Below, piece after piece: positions 54,988 through 64,000 of a DNA stretch of 64,000 nucleotides (position 1 is its first letter; every line of letters begins with the position of its first letter). The stretch covers positions 186,001 to 250,000 of the forward strand of contig NZ_AUHU01000007.1 of assembly GCF_000423345.1 (NCBI RefSeq). The letters run 5' to 3'. The notes under the pieces are model-generated. The model saw only the letters and a list, made by a program, of their open reading frames with translations. It was not told the origin of the DNA and searched no databases. Both the position numbers and the translations under genes were made by a program. This stretch comes from Marinimicrobium agarilyticum DSM 16975. Lineage in GTDB: Bacteria; Pseudomonadota; Gammaproteobacteria; Pseudomonadales; Cellvibrionaceae.

Positions 54988-57453
54988 CTAAACCGGACGC
55001 GCGGCACCGGCCGTCGAGACCGAACGGCTCCGGTGCAGACGCAAGGCATTGAAAATGACAATCAGCGAGCTGGCGGTCATGCCGATGGCCGCCAGCCAGG
55101 GCGGAATCAGCCCCAGAGCGGCCAACGGCAGTGCCAGCAGGTTGTAGGCCAGTGAAAACGTCAGGTTCTGGCGAATCACCCGTCGGGTCCGCTGCGCCAA
55201 CCTCAGTGCTTCAATCAACGTTGCCAGGTCCCGACTCAACAATACCGCATCCGCCCGGGTCTGGGCCAGGTCCGAGGCTGAAGCCATCGCCACTGAGACA
55301 TCCGCCGCGGACAGTACCGGCACATCGTTGATGCCGTCTCCCACCATCAGTACTCGCTCGCCTTCGGCCTGGCAGGCGCGCAGCCGAGTCAACTTCTCAT
55401 CCGGGTGAGCGCCGGCCGTGTACCGATCAACCCCCAAACGTTGGGCCAATGACGCCACCGCACCGGAGCGATCGCCACTGAGCAGCTCCACCGCGAGCCC
55501 GTGTTGCTTGAGGTACGTCACCAGGGCATCGGCACCGGGACGGTCCTCATCGCCGACGGCAAACCAGCCCAGAGGGCCGTGAAGATCACTCAACAGCAAC
55601 CATTGCTGGACTTGATCCGGCGCCTCAAGAGGCTCGGCACCTCCAAACAACTCACGGCAGAAGCGGACGTTCCCGAACCGGTACCGCTGGCCATCCACCT
55701 CGCCTTCCACACCGGCGGCGGTGTATTGCCGGGTATTGGTTGCCCGTCGGGGGCCGGCCCATGGTCGAAAGGCATCGGCCAGGGGGTGGCGGGCGGGCGC
55801 CTCCAGGGCAGCGACTATAGAGAGCAGTTCCTCCCGCTCCCGGCCCGGCATCGGCTCAACGGCGAGCAACGTGAAACGCCCGAGCGTCAGGGTTCCGGTT
55901 TTATCCAGAATCACCCGGTCTATATGAGCCAATGTCTCGAGGACATGGCCACGGGCAATAAGAAACCCCTTGCGACGCAGATTAGCGGTGGCGGCGGTCA
56001 GGGCGGCAGGCATGGCAAGCGCCAAGGCACAAGGGCAGGTCACCACCAGGACCGACAATGCGACCCAGAAGGCGTGCGCCGGGTCAATCCACTGCCAAAC
56101 GCCCCAGACCAGAGCAAAGATGACCAACACCGCACCGACAAAATAGCGGGCTACCCGGTCCGCCAGCGCGACCTGATGGGGCTTGTCGGCCTCAGCGTTG
56201 CTCACCAGCCGCTCAATGGCAGAGAGCTGGGTATCACCGCCCACCGCCGTTACCCGCAGCTCCAGAGCGCTCTCGCTGTTGAGGGTACCGCCGACCACCC
56301 GATCTCCGGGCGCCTTGGGGACAGGCTGGGACTCACCGGTCAGGAGTGCTTCGACCACCTCGCTCTGGCCGTCTGTCACTTCCCCGTCGCAAGGAAAGGT
56401 CTCTCCGCTTCGCACGCGAACCCGATCGCCCACTTGCAGGGTCTTGACCGGTACCGGCGTTTCCTCGCCGGTCTCAGAGAGGCGATGGGCACTCAATGGC
56501 ATCAGTTGGGCAAGGTTGCCATAGGCGAGCCGGTTTCGGTGGCGAGTGCGCATTTCCAGGTAGCGCCCCACCAACAGGAAGAAGGTGAACATGGTCACCG
56601 ACTCAAAATACACCTCGCCCCCGCCGGTCACCGTGGCCCAGCCACTGGCTGTATAGGCCAGGCCAATGGCCAGGGCGACCGGAACATCCATAATCAACTG
56701 CCCGACGCGTAGACTACGCCAGGCAGCCTGAAAGAAAGGCGCGGCACTGAAGAGCACCACCGGCGTAGCCACCAGGAAACTCAACCACCGCAGGAACAGT
56801 TGCCATTCTTCCGCAGCGCCGGTGTAGAGCCCCACCGAAACCATACCGGTCTGCATCATCCCGAAACCCGCCACACCGAGCCGGGCCAGCGACCGCCGGT
56901 TGTCTTGCTGGGCCATGGCACGTTGTGCTTCATCCGTGGCCGGTCGCGGTCGGTAACCGATGCGCGCCAATCCCGACATAATCTCACTCAACGGCTGCTG
57001 TTCGGCATTCCACGTAAGGGTGCAACGATGGGTTGAAACATCGACGGTCAGCTGCGTCACCGCCGAATACCGTTTGAGGTGGGTTTCAATCAACCAGCTA
57101 CAGGCGGCGCAAGTGATGCCTTCAAGCAGCAACTGAGCGCGGCGTTCGCCGTTCTGGGCATCGACCACAAAGTCAGCCTGAATATCGGGTAGATCGTATA
57201 ACTGCCACTCGGCTTGCGCAGGGCGGTCCGAATCCGGTTTCTCGTTCGCCTCCGTGCGAAAGCGATAGAAGCGCTCAAGACCGCCATCAACGATGGCACC
57301 CGCCACGGCTTCGCAACCCGGGCAGCACATGGGCCGTGGCTCTCCGTCAATGGTAACGGAAAACGGGGCACCCTCCGGGACGGGTAAACCGCAATGGTAA
57401 CAAGGGGTGGCGGTCTGGGCGTCTGTCACGGAGCGTCTCTCAGGGCTGGGCAT
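54988..57453 (-). CDS. ccoI: Copper-translocating P-type ATPase CcoI (FixI)
   Basis: CcoI exports copper for the active site of cbb3 oxidase. The 821-residue protein has an N-terminal zinc-ribbon-like region (CYHCG, and CCPGC near residue 44), an HMA domain with GITCAACSW (about residue 113), membrane helices, the CPC motif in VTCPCALALAMP (about 473-475), the phosphorylation site DKTGT (about 517) and GDGIND (about 705). It overlaps ccoH by 14 bases; a GTG 24 bases further in is an alternative start. Confidence 0.96.
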   Translation of the reverse strand: MPSPERRSVTDAQTATPCYHCGLPVPEGAPFSVTIDGEPRPMCCPGCEAVAGAIVDGGLERFYRFRTEANEKPDSDRPAQAEWQLYDLPDIQADFVVDAQNGERRAQLLLEGITCAACSWLIETHLKRYSAVTQLTVDVSTHRCTLTWNAEQQPLSEIMSGLARIGYRPRPATDEAQRAMAQQDNRRSLARLGVAGFGMMQTGMVSVGLYTGAAEEWQLFLRWLSFLVATPVVLFSAAPFFQAAWRSLRVGQLIMDVPVALAIGLAYTASGWATVTGGGEVYFESVTMFTFFLLVGRYLEMRTRHRNRLAYGNLAQLMPLSAHRLSETGEETPVPVKTLQVGDRVRVRSGETFPCDGEVTDGQSEVVEALLTGESQPVPKAPGDRVVGGTLNSESALELRVTAVGGDTQLSAIERLVSNAEADKPHQVALADRVARYFVGAVLVIFALVWGVWQWIDPAHAFWVALSVLVVTCPCALALAMPAALTAATANLRRKGFLIARGHVLETLAHIDRVILDKTGTLTLGRFTLLAVEPMPGREREELLSIVAALEAPARHPLADAFRPWAGPRRATNTRQYTAAGVEGEVDGQRYRFGNVRFCRELFGGAEPLEAPDQVQQWLLLSDLHGPLGWFAVGDEDRPGADALVTYLKQHGLAVELLSGDRSGAVASLAQRLGVDRYTAGAHPDEKLTRLRACQAEGERVLMVGDGINDVPVLSAADVSVAMASASDLAQTRADAVLLSRDLATLIEALRLAQRTRRVIRQNLTFSLAYNLLALPLAALGLIPPWLAAIGMTASSLIVIFNALRLHRSRSVSTAGAARPV

Positions 57454-57994
57454 CCGATGTCGACTGGCCGCGATCAGTGGGTTTCAGTTGCGTTTGCTGA
57501 CCGAGTTCAAACTGAATCTCGCCGCGCAAAAGCCATTCAGCCGAGCGCAAGCTCCCACCGTCGTACTCCGGAAGCAGGGTCAGGTAGCGGCGATGTGAAA
57601 GGGCTGTGAGCAAATCACCACGATAGTAACCATCACGCAGAGGTTGTAGGACGATATGTTGATCCTGGTCGGCATTCACCGGATGGCCCACCATCAGGTG
57701 AAGCTCCTCCGGCATAGAACCGTCCTTGCTCAGCTCCACCATCACCTCGCCCGTACTTTGGTCGAAACGAACGTCCGCCAGAACCCCAAGCTCCCGGGCG
57801 CGAGCTTCCTGCGCGAAGCTCTGATTGATAGTGCGCCCCTGTTTGTAGTAGTTATCCACGACCCGATCGTCCGCATGGAAGATTGAAATACCCGCGAACG
57901 TCAGGGACACACAGATCACCACAATCAGCGGTGACATGACGAACCAGAACCAGGGCTGGCGGTAGGCGGGACCGTTGTCAGAGCGTTGTGTCAT
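57440..57994 (-). CDS. ccoH: cbb3 assembly protein CcoH (FixH)
   Basis: FixH-type proteins assist stabilisation of the oxidase and are partners of CcoI. The 184-residue protein has one N-terminal transmembrane helix (FWFVMSPLIVVICVSLTFAG), the FixH motif VDNYYKQGRTINQSFAQEAR and an extracytoplasmic beta domain (LHLMVGHPVNADQDQHIVLQ). It lies 45 bases behind ccoG and overlaps ccoI. Confidence 0.93.
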   Translation of the reverse strand: MTQRSDNGPAYRQPWFWFVMSPLIVVICVSLTFAGISIFHADDRVVDNYYKQGRTINQSFAQEARARELGVLADVRFDQSTGEVMVELSKDGSMPEELHLMVGHPVNADQDQHIVLQPLRDGYYRGDLLTALSHRRYLTLLPEYDGGSLRSAEWLLRGEIQFELGQQTQLKPTDRGQSTSDAQP

Positions 57995-58039
57995 GCAGAA
58001 TCTCGCAAATGCGTCGAGGTGATGTTGGCGAACCGATCA

Positions 58040-59455
58040 TCAAAGGTCACGCGGCGTCGGACCAATAAAGGTGGTGGTGTGTTCCGTGAAAATCTCGGGG
58101 TTATCCCGTGCCTCAATTCTCAAAGTCACCGAGGTTTTGACCTCGTCCAGGGACTCGCGCGGCACCGCGACGCGAACGGGAACGGTCAACACCTCGCCCT
58201 CTTCGACCGGCAATGCCCGGTAGCCTTCCACCTCAAAGGGATAGTCACCCCTGACGGACAAACTGTAAACATGCGTCTCTCGATCCTTGTTGTTGATCTT
58301 GAGCGTGTAGACGTTCTCCACTTCATTTCCACTGATACGATACAGTCGCATCCCCCGGTCGCGCAGCACATCAAGCCCCACGGGCAGACGCTCACTGAGA
58401 GAATAGGCGAACACTCCAAACATCAATACCAGCAGAGCGCCGTAACCCAGCAGGCGCGGTCGGAACACACGGGTATGGCCATTTTCAATGGCATCCTCGG
58501 TGGTGAAACTGATCAACCCTCGAGGGTAGTTCATCCGATCCATTACCGCGTTGCAGGCATCCACGCACAGACCACAGTCAATGCAGTCAGCCTGTAGGCC
58601 GTCGCGAATGTCAATGTCCACCGGACAGACCTGAACGCACCAGGAACAGTCGATGCAATCCCCCAAGCCCTTCTCGTGTCGGTCATCAGTGGGTTTACGC
58701 GGGCCGCGTGGTTCGCCACGAACGTAGTTGTAAAAGACCGTCAGCGTGTCTTTGTCATACATCACCGACTGAAAGCGCGCATAGGGGCACATGTACTTGC
58801 ACACCTGCTCGCGCATAAAACCGGCATTCATGTAGGTCGCGGCAGTAAAGAAAAAGACCCAAAAGGCGGCGGCGGGATGAATGTCGATGGTGGCCAACCC
58901 GACCAACAACTCACGGATGGGCACGAAGTAGCCCACGAAGGTGAGTGCCGTCACCAGCGCGATCGCCAGCCAGATGCCGTGCTTGGCCCCTTTGCGCGCC
59001 AGCTTGTTCGGCCCCCAGCGCTGAGCGTCCAGCTTCATGCGCTTGTTACGGTCGCCCTCGCACAGAAATTCGGCCCAGATGAACATCTGGGTCCAGACGG
59101 TTTGCGGACAGGTGAAACCACACCAGACGCGACCGACCAGAACGGTCACGGTGAACAGAAGGAAAGCGGCCATGATCAATAGCCAGGCGAGGTACATCCC
59201 GTCCTGAGGCCCAAAGCTGAGCCACAGGACATGGAAGCGCCGTTCGGGCAGATCGAACAACATGGCGGGCCGGCCGTCGATAACGAGCCAAGGCATCAGC
59301 AGAAAGCCGAGCAGCAGCGGAATGCCCGTGTACCGGCGCAACCGCTGGTAAAAGCCGGTGATGCGCCGCATGTAGACCTTTTCGTCGGCCTCGTAGAGGT
59401 TTACATAGCGAATCCCTGTATCGTTTTCCGTTTCGTCGTGCTTATTCTTCGTCAT
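58040..59455 (-). CDS. ccoG: cbb3 assembly protein CcoG (FixG/RdxA)
   Basis: CcoG is a membrane ferredoxin that reduces copper during oxidase assembly. The 471-residue protein has about five transmembrane segments (a CGFTCPQTVWTQMFIW segment near residue 110), two ferredoxin clusters (GDCIDCSWCVQVCPVDIDI and DCIDCGLCVDACNAVMDR) and a C-terminal Ig-like FixG domain (YPFEVEGYRALPVEEGE). It overlaps ccoP by 14 bases. Confidence 0.96.
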   Translation of the reverse strand: MTKNKHDETENDTGIRYVNLYEADEKVYMRRITGFYQRLRRYTGIPLLLGFLLMPWLVIDGRPAMLFDLPERRFHVLWLSFGPQDGMYLAWLLIMAAFLLFTVTVLVGRVWCGFTCPQTVWTQMFIWAEFLCEGDRNKRMKLDAQRWGPNKLARKGAKHGIWLAIALVTALTFVGYFVPIRELLVGLATIDIHPAAAFWVFFFTAATYMNAGFMREQVCKYMCPYARFQSVMYDKDTLTVFYNYVRGEPRGPRKPTDDRHEKGLGDCIDCSWCVQVCPVDIDIRDGLQADCIDCGLCVDACNAVMDRMNYPRGLISFTTEDAIENGHTRVFRPRLLGYGALLVLMFGVFAYSLSERLPVGLDVLRDRGMRLYRISGNEVENVYTLKINNKDRETHVYSLSVRGDYPFEVEGYRALPVEEGEVLTVPVRVAVPRESLDEVKTSVTLRIEARDNPEIFTEHTTTFIGPTPRDL

Positions 59456-60347
59456 AGTTCAGGGACAGGCTATAGACATACGCCGCCAGGATATGAATCC
59501 GGTTGTCTTTCAGCAGTTCGCCCTGAGCTGGCATGACGCCGTTGCGCCCCACACGCAGGGTCTGGCGAATCTCTGAGGGCTCACCACCATACAGCCAGGC
59601 ATCGTCGGTCAGGTTGGGCGCGCCCAAGTTATTGTTGCCGGTACCGTCGGCGCCGTGACAAGCGACACAATTGCGATTGAAAAGCTGCTCGCCTTGGTAG
59701 GCCATTTCCGCGTCGTGCTCTCGTCCGCCCATGCTCAACACATACTCGGTGACCTGGGCAATACCCTCCTCACCCAGCGGCGCGCTCCAGGCCGGCATGG
59801 CGGCCCGGCGGCCATCAATCAGGGTCTGCTTGATGCGCTCCGGTGAGCCGCCCCACAGCCAGGCGTCATCGGTCAGGTTGGGGAAACCCCAGTTGCCGCC
59901 GCCATCAGAGCCATGACACACCGCGCAGTTGTTGGCAAACAGCCGAAGGCCCATTTTCATGGCGTCCGGGTTGCGCGCCAGTTCCTCGATGGGGGTATTG
60001 GCGTACTCGCCAAACTTGTCGGAAAAACGCGCTTGCGCCTGTTGCTGGTGGCCACGGAGCTCTTTTTCCTGGGTCCAGTCCAGCAGGCCGGAAAAATTAC
60101 CCAAACCCGGATAGAGCAACAGGTAAACACCGGCAAAAATGAATGTGGCGATGAACAGTTTGAACCACCACCGGGGCAGCGGGTTGTCATATTCTTCAAT
60201 GCCGTCGTACACATGGCCGGTCGTGCGGTTTTCGGGGTCTTCGTCATCACGTACCGCAACTTTGCGATTGGCCAACAACACCCAAAGCAACAGTGCCAGA
60301 TTGGTCAGGGTGAGGACAATAATCCAAAGGCTCCAAAATGTACTCAT
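59442..60347 (-). CDS. ccoP: cbb3 cytochrome oxidase subunit III (diheme cytochrome c)
   Basis: CcoP receives electrons from periplasmic cytochromes and passes them to CcoO. The 301-residue protein has two N-terminal transmembrane helices (WIIVLTLTNLALLLWVLLAN and FKLFIATFIFAGVYLLLYP) and two haem c sites, NNCAVCHGSDGGG and NCVACHGADGTGN, each CxxCH. I used the ATG at 60347 over the TTG at 60353. It begins two bases after the ccoQ stop. Confidence 0.97.
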   Translation of the reverse strand: MSTFWSLWIIVLTLTNLALLLWVLLANRKVAVRDDEDPENRTTGHVYDGIEEYDNPLPRWWFKLFIATFIFAGVYLLLYPGLGNFSGLLDWTQEKELRGHQQQAQARFSDKFGEYANTPIEELARNPDAMKMGLRLFANNCAVCHGSDGGGNWGFPNLTDDAWLWGGSPERIKQTLIDGRRAAMPAWSAPLGEEGIAQVTEYVLSMGGREHDAEMAYQGEQLFNRNCVACHGADGTGNNNLGAPNLTDDAWLYGGEPSEIRQTLRVGRNGVMPAQGELLKDNRIHILAAYVYSLSLNYDEE

Positions 60348-60349
60348 AA

Positions 60350-60601
60350 TCAATTCCGCCTGTCTGTCTCATCACGGTTGCGATGATCCGCTTGTTCTGT
60401 CTGTTCTTCAGAGCCGTCAGCCTCATTTTCGCGGCGATTGGACTCCGGCTTTTTCTCGTTCTGATCTTCGTCGGCGAAGGGCAGGTTCGCCGCGTCGTCA
60501 AAGCGCTTCTTGCGTCGGGGGGAAAAGGCCCACCAGCACACTGCAATAAAGGCAATGGTCACCAAAACGGTTGAGATTGCGCCCAGGGTTCCCTGATCCA
60601 T
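60350..60601 (-). CDS. ccoQ: cbb3 oxidase subunit CcoQ
   Basis: CcoQ is the small membrane subunit that stabilises the core complex. The 83-residue protein has one transmembrane helix (AISTVLVTIAFIAVCWWAF) followed by RRKKRFDDAANLPF and a long, strongly acidic, Glu/Asn/Arg-rich tail. The tail is longer than in the shortest CcoQ proteins. It sits directly between ccoO and ccoP. Confidence 0.95.
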   Translation of the reverse strand: MDQGTLGAISTVLVTIAFIAVCWWAFSPRRKKRFDDAANLPFADEDQNEKKPESNRRENEADGSEEQTEQADHRNRDETDRRN

Positions 60602-60604
60602 AAA

Positions 60605-61216
60605 TCACCGCTTCTCGGTCAGTAGGGTGCCCAACTGTTGCAGATAGGCCACCAGAGCGTCCATTTCAGTCACGCCTTTGACCTCTTCCGCCGCACCCTC
60701 GATGTCTTCGTCGGTGTAGGGCACGCCGACTTTGCGTAAACCACGCATTTTGGCCTCGGTATGCTCTCCGGTCAGCTTGTTGTCATACAGCCACGGGAAA
60801 GCCGGCATGTTGGACTCGGGCACCACCGTGCGCGGGTTGTACAGATGCACCTTGTGCCAGTCGTCGGAGTAACGGCCACCGACGCGCGCCAAGTCCGGAC
60901 CCGTGCGCTTGGAGCCCCAAAGGAAGGGGTGTTCATACACATGCTCACCCGCCACCGAGTAATGGCCGTAGCGCTCCACTTCCGCGCGCAGTGGGCGAAC
61001 CATTTGCGTATGGCACACGTGGCAGCCTTCGCGGATATAGATGTCCCGCCCTTCCAGCTCCAGAGGACCGAGCGGCTTCAACCCCGCCACCGGTTCGGTG
61101 GTTTCCTTCAGAAAGAACTGGGGAACAATTTGCACCAGGCCGCCAAAGCTGATCGCAACCACCATCAACACGGTCATCAAGCCAATATTTTTTTCAACAA
61201 TATCGTGATATTTCAT
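60605..61216 (-). CDS. ccoO: cbb3 cytochrome oxidase subunit II (monoheme cytochrome c)
   Basis: CcoO carries one haem c that transfers electrons from CcoP to CcoN. The 203-residue protein has one N-terminal helix ([20 protein letters not shown]) and the haem site [20 protein letters not shown], with a downstream Met ligand region ([14 protein letters not shown]). It lies 11 bases behind ccoN. Confidence 0.97.
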   Translation of the reverse strand: MKYHDIVEKNIGLMTVLMVVAISFGGLVQIVPQFFLKETTEPVAGLKPLGPLELEGRDIYIREGCHVCHTQMVRPLRAEVERYGHYSVAGEHVYEHPFLWGSKRTGPDLARVGGRYSDDWHKVHLYNPRTVVPESNMPAFPWLYDNKLTGEHTEAKMRGLRKVGVPYTDEDIEGAAEEVKGVTEMDALVAYLQQLGTLLTEKR

Positions 61217-61227
61217 GAACCGCTCCC

Positions 61228-62679
61228 TTAAACCGCTTCAGGCTGAGTCTGATTATCTTCGCCCGCCACAGAGGTCGAACTCGCAGCCGTCCGCCAGGCG
61301 TTGTAGGCCATCAACAACATACCGCTCAAGAAGACCGCACCGCCCAGGAACCGTACAAAATAGCCCGGGTAGCTGGCGATCACTGATTCGATAAAGCTGT
61401 AGGTGAGCGTGCCATCAGCATTGAAGGCTCGCCACATCAGGCCTTGCATGATGCCGTTCACCCACATGGAGGCGATATACAGAACAGTGCCGGCCGTGGC
61501 CAGCCAGAAGTGGATATTGATCCACTTGACGCTGTACATTTCCTTCTTGCCAAAGAGGATCGGCAGAAGGTGGTAGATGGCACCGATGGAAATCATCGCG
61601 ACCCAGCCCAACGCACCGGAGTGCACGTGACCAATGGTCCAGTCGGTGTTGTGCGACAAAGCGTTCACGGTCTTGATGGACATCATGGGCCCTTCGAAGG
61701 TCGACATGCCGTAGAACGACAGGGACACCACCAGGAAGCGCAGCGTCGGGTCGGTCCGCAGCTTGTGCCAGGCACCGGAGAGCGTCATGATGCCATTGAT
61801 CATGCCGCCCCAACTGGGCGCCAGCAGGATCAACGACATCACCATGCCCAGGCTCTGGGCCCAATCGGGCAACGCCGAGTAGTGCAAGTGGTGAGAACCC
61901 GCCCAGATGTACACAGAGATCAGCGCCCAGAAATGCACGATGGACAGTTGGTAGGAGTAGATTGGCCGATTGGCCTGCTTGGGCACAAAGTAGTACATCA
62001 TGCCCAGGAAGCCGGCGGTCAGGAAGAAGCCCACGGCGTTGTGGCCGTACCACCATTGAATCATGGCGTCCGCCGCGCCGGAATAGGCCGAATAGGATTT
62101 GAACCAGGCCACGGGAATGGCCGCGCTGTTGACCACATGCAGCACCGCCACGGTCAGAATAAACGCCCCATAGAACCAGTTGGCCACGTAGATATGGGAC
62201 GTTTTGCGCTTGGCGATGGTGCCGAAAAACACCACCAGATAGCTCACCCACACCAACGTAATCAGAATATCGACAGGCCACTCGAGCTCAGCGTACTCCT
62301 TGGTGGTGGTCAACCCCATGGGCAGTGTGATTGCCGCGAGCACAATGACTGCCTGCCAGCCCCAGAAGGTGAAAGGTACCAACCAGCCGCCGAAGAGCTT
62401 GACCTGGCAAGTCCGCTGCACCACATAGTAGGAGGTGGCGAACAGCGCACAGCCACCAAAGGCGAAGATCACCGCGTTGGTGTGCAGTGGGCGCAGTCGG
62501 CCGAAATGAGTGTATGGCTGTAGCAGATTATTCAGTTCCGGCCAGACCAATTGGGCCGCAATCAGCACGCCAACTCCCATACCGACGATGCCCCAGACAA
62601 TCGTCATGATGGAGAACTGACGCACGACCTTGTAGTCGTACACCGGGTGATCACCGGCCGCTGTCAGGTTACTACTCAT
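61228..62679 (-). CDS. ccoN: cbb3 cytochrome oxidase subunit I
   Basis: CcoN is the catalytic subunit with the haem-copper centre. The 483-residue protein has about twelve transmembrane segments. Conserved His are seen in [50 protein letters not shown] and [17 protein letters not shown] selected the ATG at 62679; the upstream frame runs through the promoter and FNR box. It is the first gene of ccoNOQP. Confidence 0.97.
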   Translation of the reverse strand: MSSNLTAAGDHPVYDYKVVRQFSIMTIVWGIVGMGVGVLIAAQLVWPELNNLLQPYTHFGRLRPLHTNAVIFAFGGCALFATSYYVVQRTCQVKLFGGWLVPFTFWGWQAVIVLAAITLPMGLTTTKEYAELEWPVDILITLVWVSYLVVFFGTIAKRKTSHIYVANWFYGAFILTVAVLHVVNSAAIPVAWFKSYSAYSGAADAMIQWWYGHNAVGFFLTAGFLGMMYYFVPKQANRPIYSYQLSIVHFWALISVYIWAGSHHLHYSALPDWAQSLGMVMSLILLAPSWGGMINGIMTLSGAWHKLRTDPTLRFLVVSLSFYGMSTFEGPMMSIKTVNALSHNTDWTIGHVHSGALGWVAMISIGAIYHLLPILFGKKEMYSVKWINIHFWLATAGTVLYIASMWVNGIMQGLMWRAFNADGTLTYSFIESVIASYPGYFVRFLGGAVFLSGMLLMAYNAWRTAASSTSVAGEDNQTQPEAV

Positions 62680-62800
62680 AGGTTTTTCCCATTGTTTCAA
62701 ATCAACTCGTTGCCGCCCTGTGTGTACGCTCATTCTCCGCCTTCTGATGACTGGAGAAGCGACACGCGGGGCATTTTCGCCTAAAGCTCGCCACGCCTTC

Positions 62801-62814
62801 TTGACCTTAGTCAA
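62801..62814. promoter_or_regulatory. FNR/ANR binding site upstream of ccoN
   Basis: A perfect dyad TTGAC-CTTA-GTCAA matches the FNR/ANR consensus TTGAY-N4-RTCAA. It lies about 122 bases ahead of the ccoN start codon, so the cbb3 cluster is predicted to be induced when oxygen is low. Confidence 0.85.
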
Positions 62815-62971
62815 AAAAGCGCGGTTCGTCAGTCGCTGTGGAATTGTTATTAGTGGTGGGGTCACCCATTTTTCATGGGCTTTGGGCCAACCCGCCCACC
62901 CCAGAGGCTGGAAACCTCAAGAGCGGGTTGACCTCGGGCACGGGGCCCTTCGGGCACGGCGCCCGAATTTC

Positions 62972-64000
62972 TTAGCGCAGGGTACGCCCCTTGCTTGCGG
63001 CGATGCGCATACGCAACGCGTTCAGCTTGATGAAGCCCTCAGCGTCTTTTTGGTCATAAGCGCCGGCATCGTCTTCGAACGTGGCGACTTTTTCATCAAA
63101 AAGGCTCTGGCCAGACTGACGCCCGACCACATGAACGCCGCCCTTATAGAGCTTGAGGCGCACTTCACCACTCACGAACTCCTGGGACTGGTCGATGGCC
63201 GCCTGAAGCATTTTGCGCTCCGGGCTCCACCAGTAGCCGTTGTAAATCAGTTCGGCGTACTTGGGCATCAGTTCGTCCTTCAGGTGCGCCACTTCCCGGT
63301 CCAGCGTGATGGACTCGATCGCCCGGTGGGCCTTGATCATCACGGTGCCACCGGGGGTTTCGTAGCAGCCGCGGGATTTCATACCCACGTAGCGGTTCTC
63401 GACGATATCCAGGCGGCCGATGCCATTGGCGCCGGCGACCTTGTTCAGGTGCTCCAGTACCGTCGCGGGCGACATGGCTTTGCCGTCGATCGCCACGATA
63501 TCGCCTTTTTCGTAGGTGATATCAATGTAGGTGGGCTGATCCGGCGCCTGCTCGGGGGAAACGCTCCAGCGCCACATTTCCTCTTCGGCTTCGGTCCAGG
63601 GATCTTCCAGCACACCGCCTTCATAGGAAATGTGCAGCAGGTTGGCATCCATGGAGTAAGGAGACTTCTTCTTACCTTTGGAGAAGTCCACCGGAATATT
63701 GTGTTCTTCACAGTAAGCCATCAGCTTGTCGCGAGAGGTCAGGTCCCACTCGCGCCAGGGGGCGATCACCTTCACGCCCGGCTTCAGGGCATAGGCACCC
63801 AGCTCGAAGCGTACCTGGTCATTACCCTTACCGGTGGCACCATGGGCGATGGCATCAGCGCCGGTCTCATTGGCGATTTCGATCAAGCGCTTGGAAATCA
63901 GGGGGCGGGCGATGGAGGTGCCGAGCAGATACTCGCCCTCGTAAATGGCGTTGGCGCGGAACATGGGAAAGACGAAGTCGCGAACATACTCCTCGCGCAG
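62972..64000 (-). CDS. argG: Argininosuccinate synthase, C-terminal part
   Basis: ArgG joins citrulline and aspartate with ATP in arginine synthesis. About 342 residues are inside the window; the start lies beyond base 64000, shown by in-frame [12 protein letters not shown] before the first Met. It contains [40 protein letters not shown] and [20 protein letters not shown]. These match the ArgG core, where most family proteins are about 400 residues. No clear terminator with a T-run follows the stop; a GC-rich hairpin lies nearby at about 62935-62966. Confidence 0.96.
   Translation of the reverse strand: MREEYVRDFVFPMFRANAIYEGEYLLGTSIARPLISKRLIEIANETGADAIAHGATGKGNDQVRFELGAYALKPGVKVIAPWREWDLTSRDKLMAYCEEHNIPVDFSKGKKKSPYSMDANLLHISYEGGVLEDPWTEAEEEMWRWSVSPEQAPDQPTYIDITYEKGDIVAIDGKAMSPATVLEHLNKVAGANGIGRLDIVENRYVGMKSRGCYETPGGTVMIKAHRAIESITLDREVAHLKDELMPKYAELIYNGYWWSPERKMLQAAIDQSQEFVSGEVRLKLYKGGVHVVGRQSGQSLFDEKVATFEDDAGAYDQKDAEGFIKLNALRMRIAASKGRTLR

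Noticed and set aside
62935..62966. GC-rich hairpin as argG terminator
   Set aside because: The stem can form but no T-run follows on the minus strand, so it is mentioned only under argG.

Overview
The window is one 64 kb stretch of a chromosome of moderately high GC from a marine, polysaccharide-degrading gammaproteobacterium. The gene content (ampG-yajQ-ampE-ampD, Hda/DUF2066/purMN, bamC-dapA, Rnf, cbb3 oxidase, two glycoside hydrolase lipoproteins) best fits the Cellvibrionaceae (Marinimicrobium/Cellvibrio-like). That placement is an inference from content, not from a phylogeny. Sodium-linked energetics (Na+-pumping oxaloacetate decarboxylase and an Rnf complex) support a marine lifestyle. 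No prophage, CRISPR array, transposase or rRNA operon was seen.

Layout. 0-4.2 kb: the start of a class I fumarase, a membrane-anchored coiled-coil protein, sodB, and groES-groEL behind a good sigma-32 promoter. 4.2-8.7 kb: a DUF481 outer-membrane protein, then ampG, yajQ, ampE and ampD (muropeptide recycling). 8.7-19 kb: DUF1631 protein, a retropepsin-like protease overlapping nadC, rsmJ, two divergent lipoprotein genes, a PilZ protein, bamC, dapA and nadA. 19-21.6 kb: a composite hairpin repeat, two tandem tRNA-Lys genes, and queC-queE. 21.7-33 kb: a GH lipoprotein, phoH with a long structured leader, oadGAB, dusC, gamma-glutamyltransferase, a possible tiny gene between two hairpins, and a GH9 cellulase lipoprotein. 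33-42.4 kb: hda, DUF2066, purM-purN-DUF3108, slyD, a Tat-type M15 peptidase, an AT-richer gap, a membrane protein, dcd and mrp. 42.4-45 kb: the second copy of the composite hairpin repeat and metG. 45-52 kb: rsxABCDGE (rnf) and an mscS channel. 52-62.8 kb: a compact Omp85-like protein and the complete ccoNOQP-ccoGHIS-safE cluster behind an FNR/ANR box. 62.9-64 kb: argG, running off the end.

How the genes fit together. NAD synthesis is represented by nadA and nadC at separate sites. ampG imports anhydro-muropeptides that ampD processes. The cco cluster holds structural subunits, the FixGHIS-type maturation set and a SafE-like protein with a His-rich tail, all on one strand with overlaps of a few bases, so it looks like one or two transcripts induced at low oxygen. 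OadGAB and Rnf couple carbon and redox metabolism to ion gradients.

The most unusual signal is a repeat family present at two sites (about 19.07-19.34 and 42.43-42.72 kb). Each site carries two perfect 20-30 bp hairpins in opposite orientation. Their arms differ between copies, but their 52-nt loops are nearly identical and contain two mini-hairpins, one of which shows compensatory base-pair changes. I also flag a possible 36-residue small gene between two terminator-like hairpins at about 30.8-31.06 kb, and the 200-nt leader of phoH.
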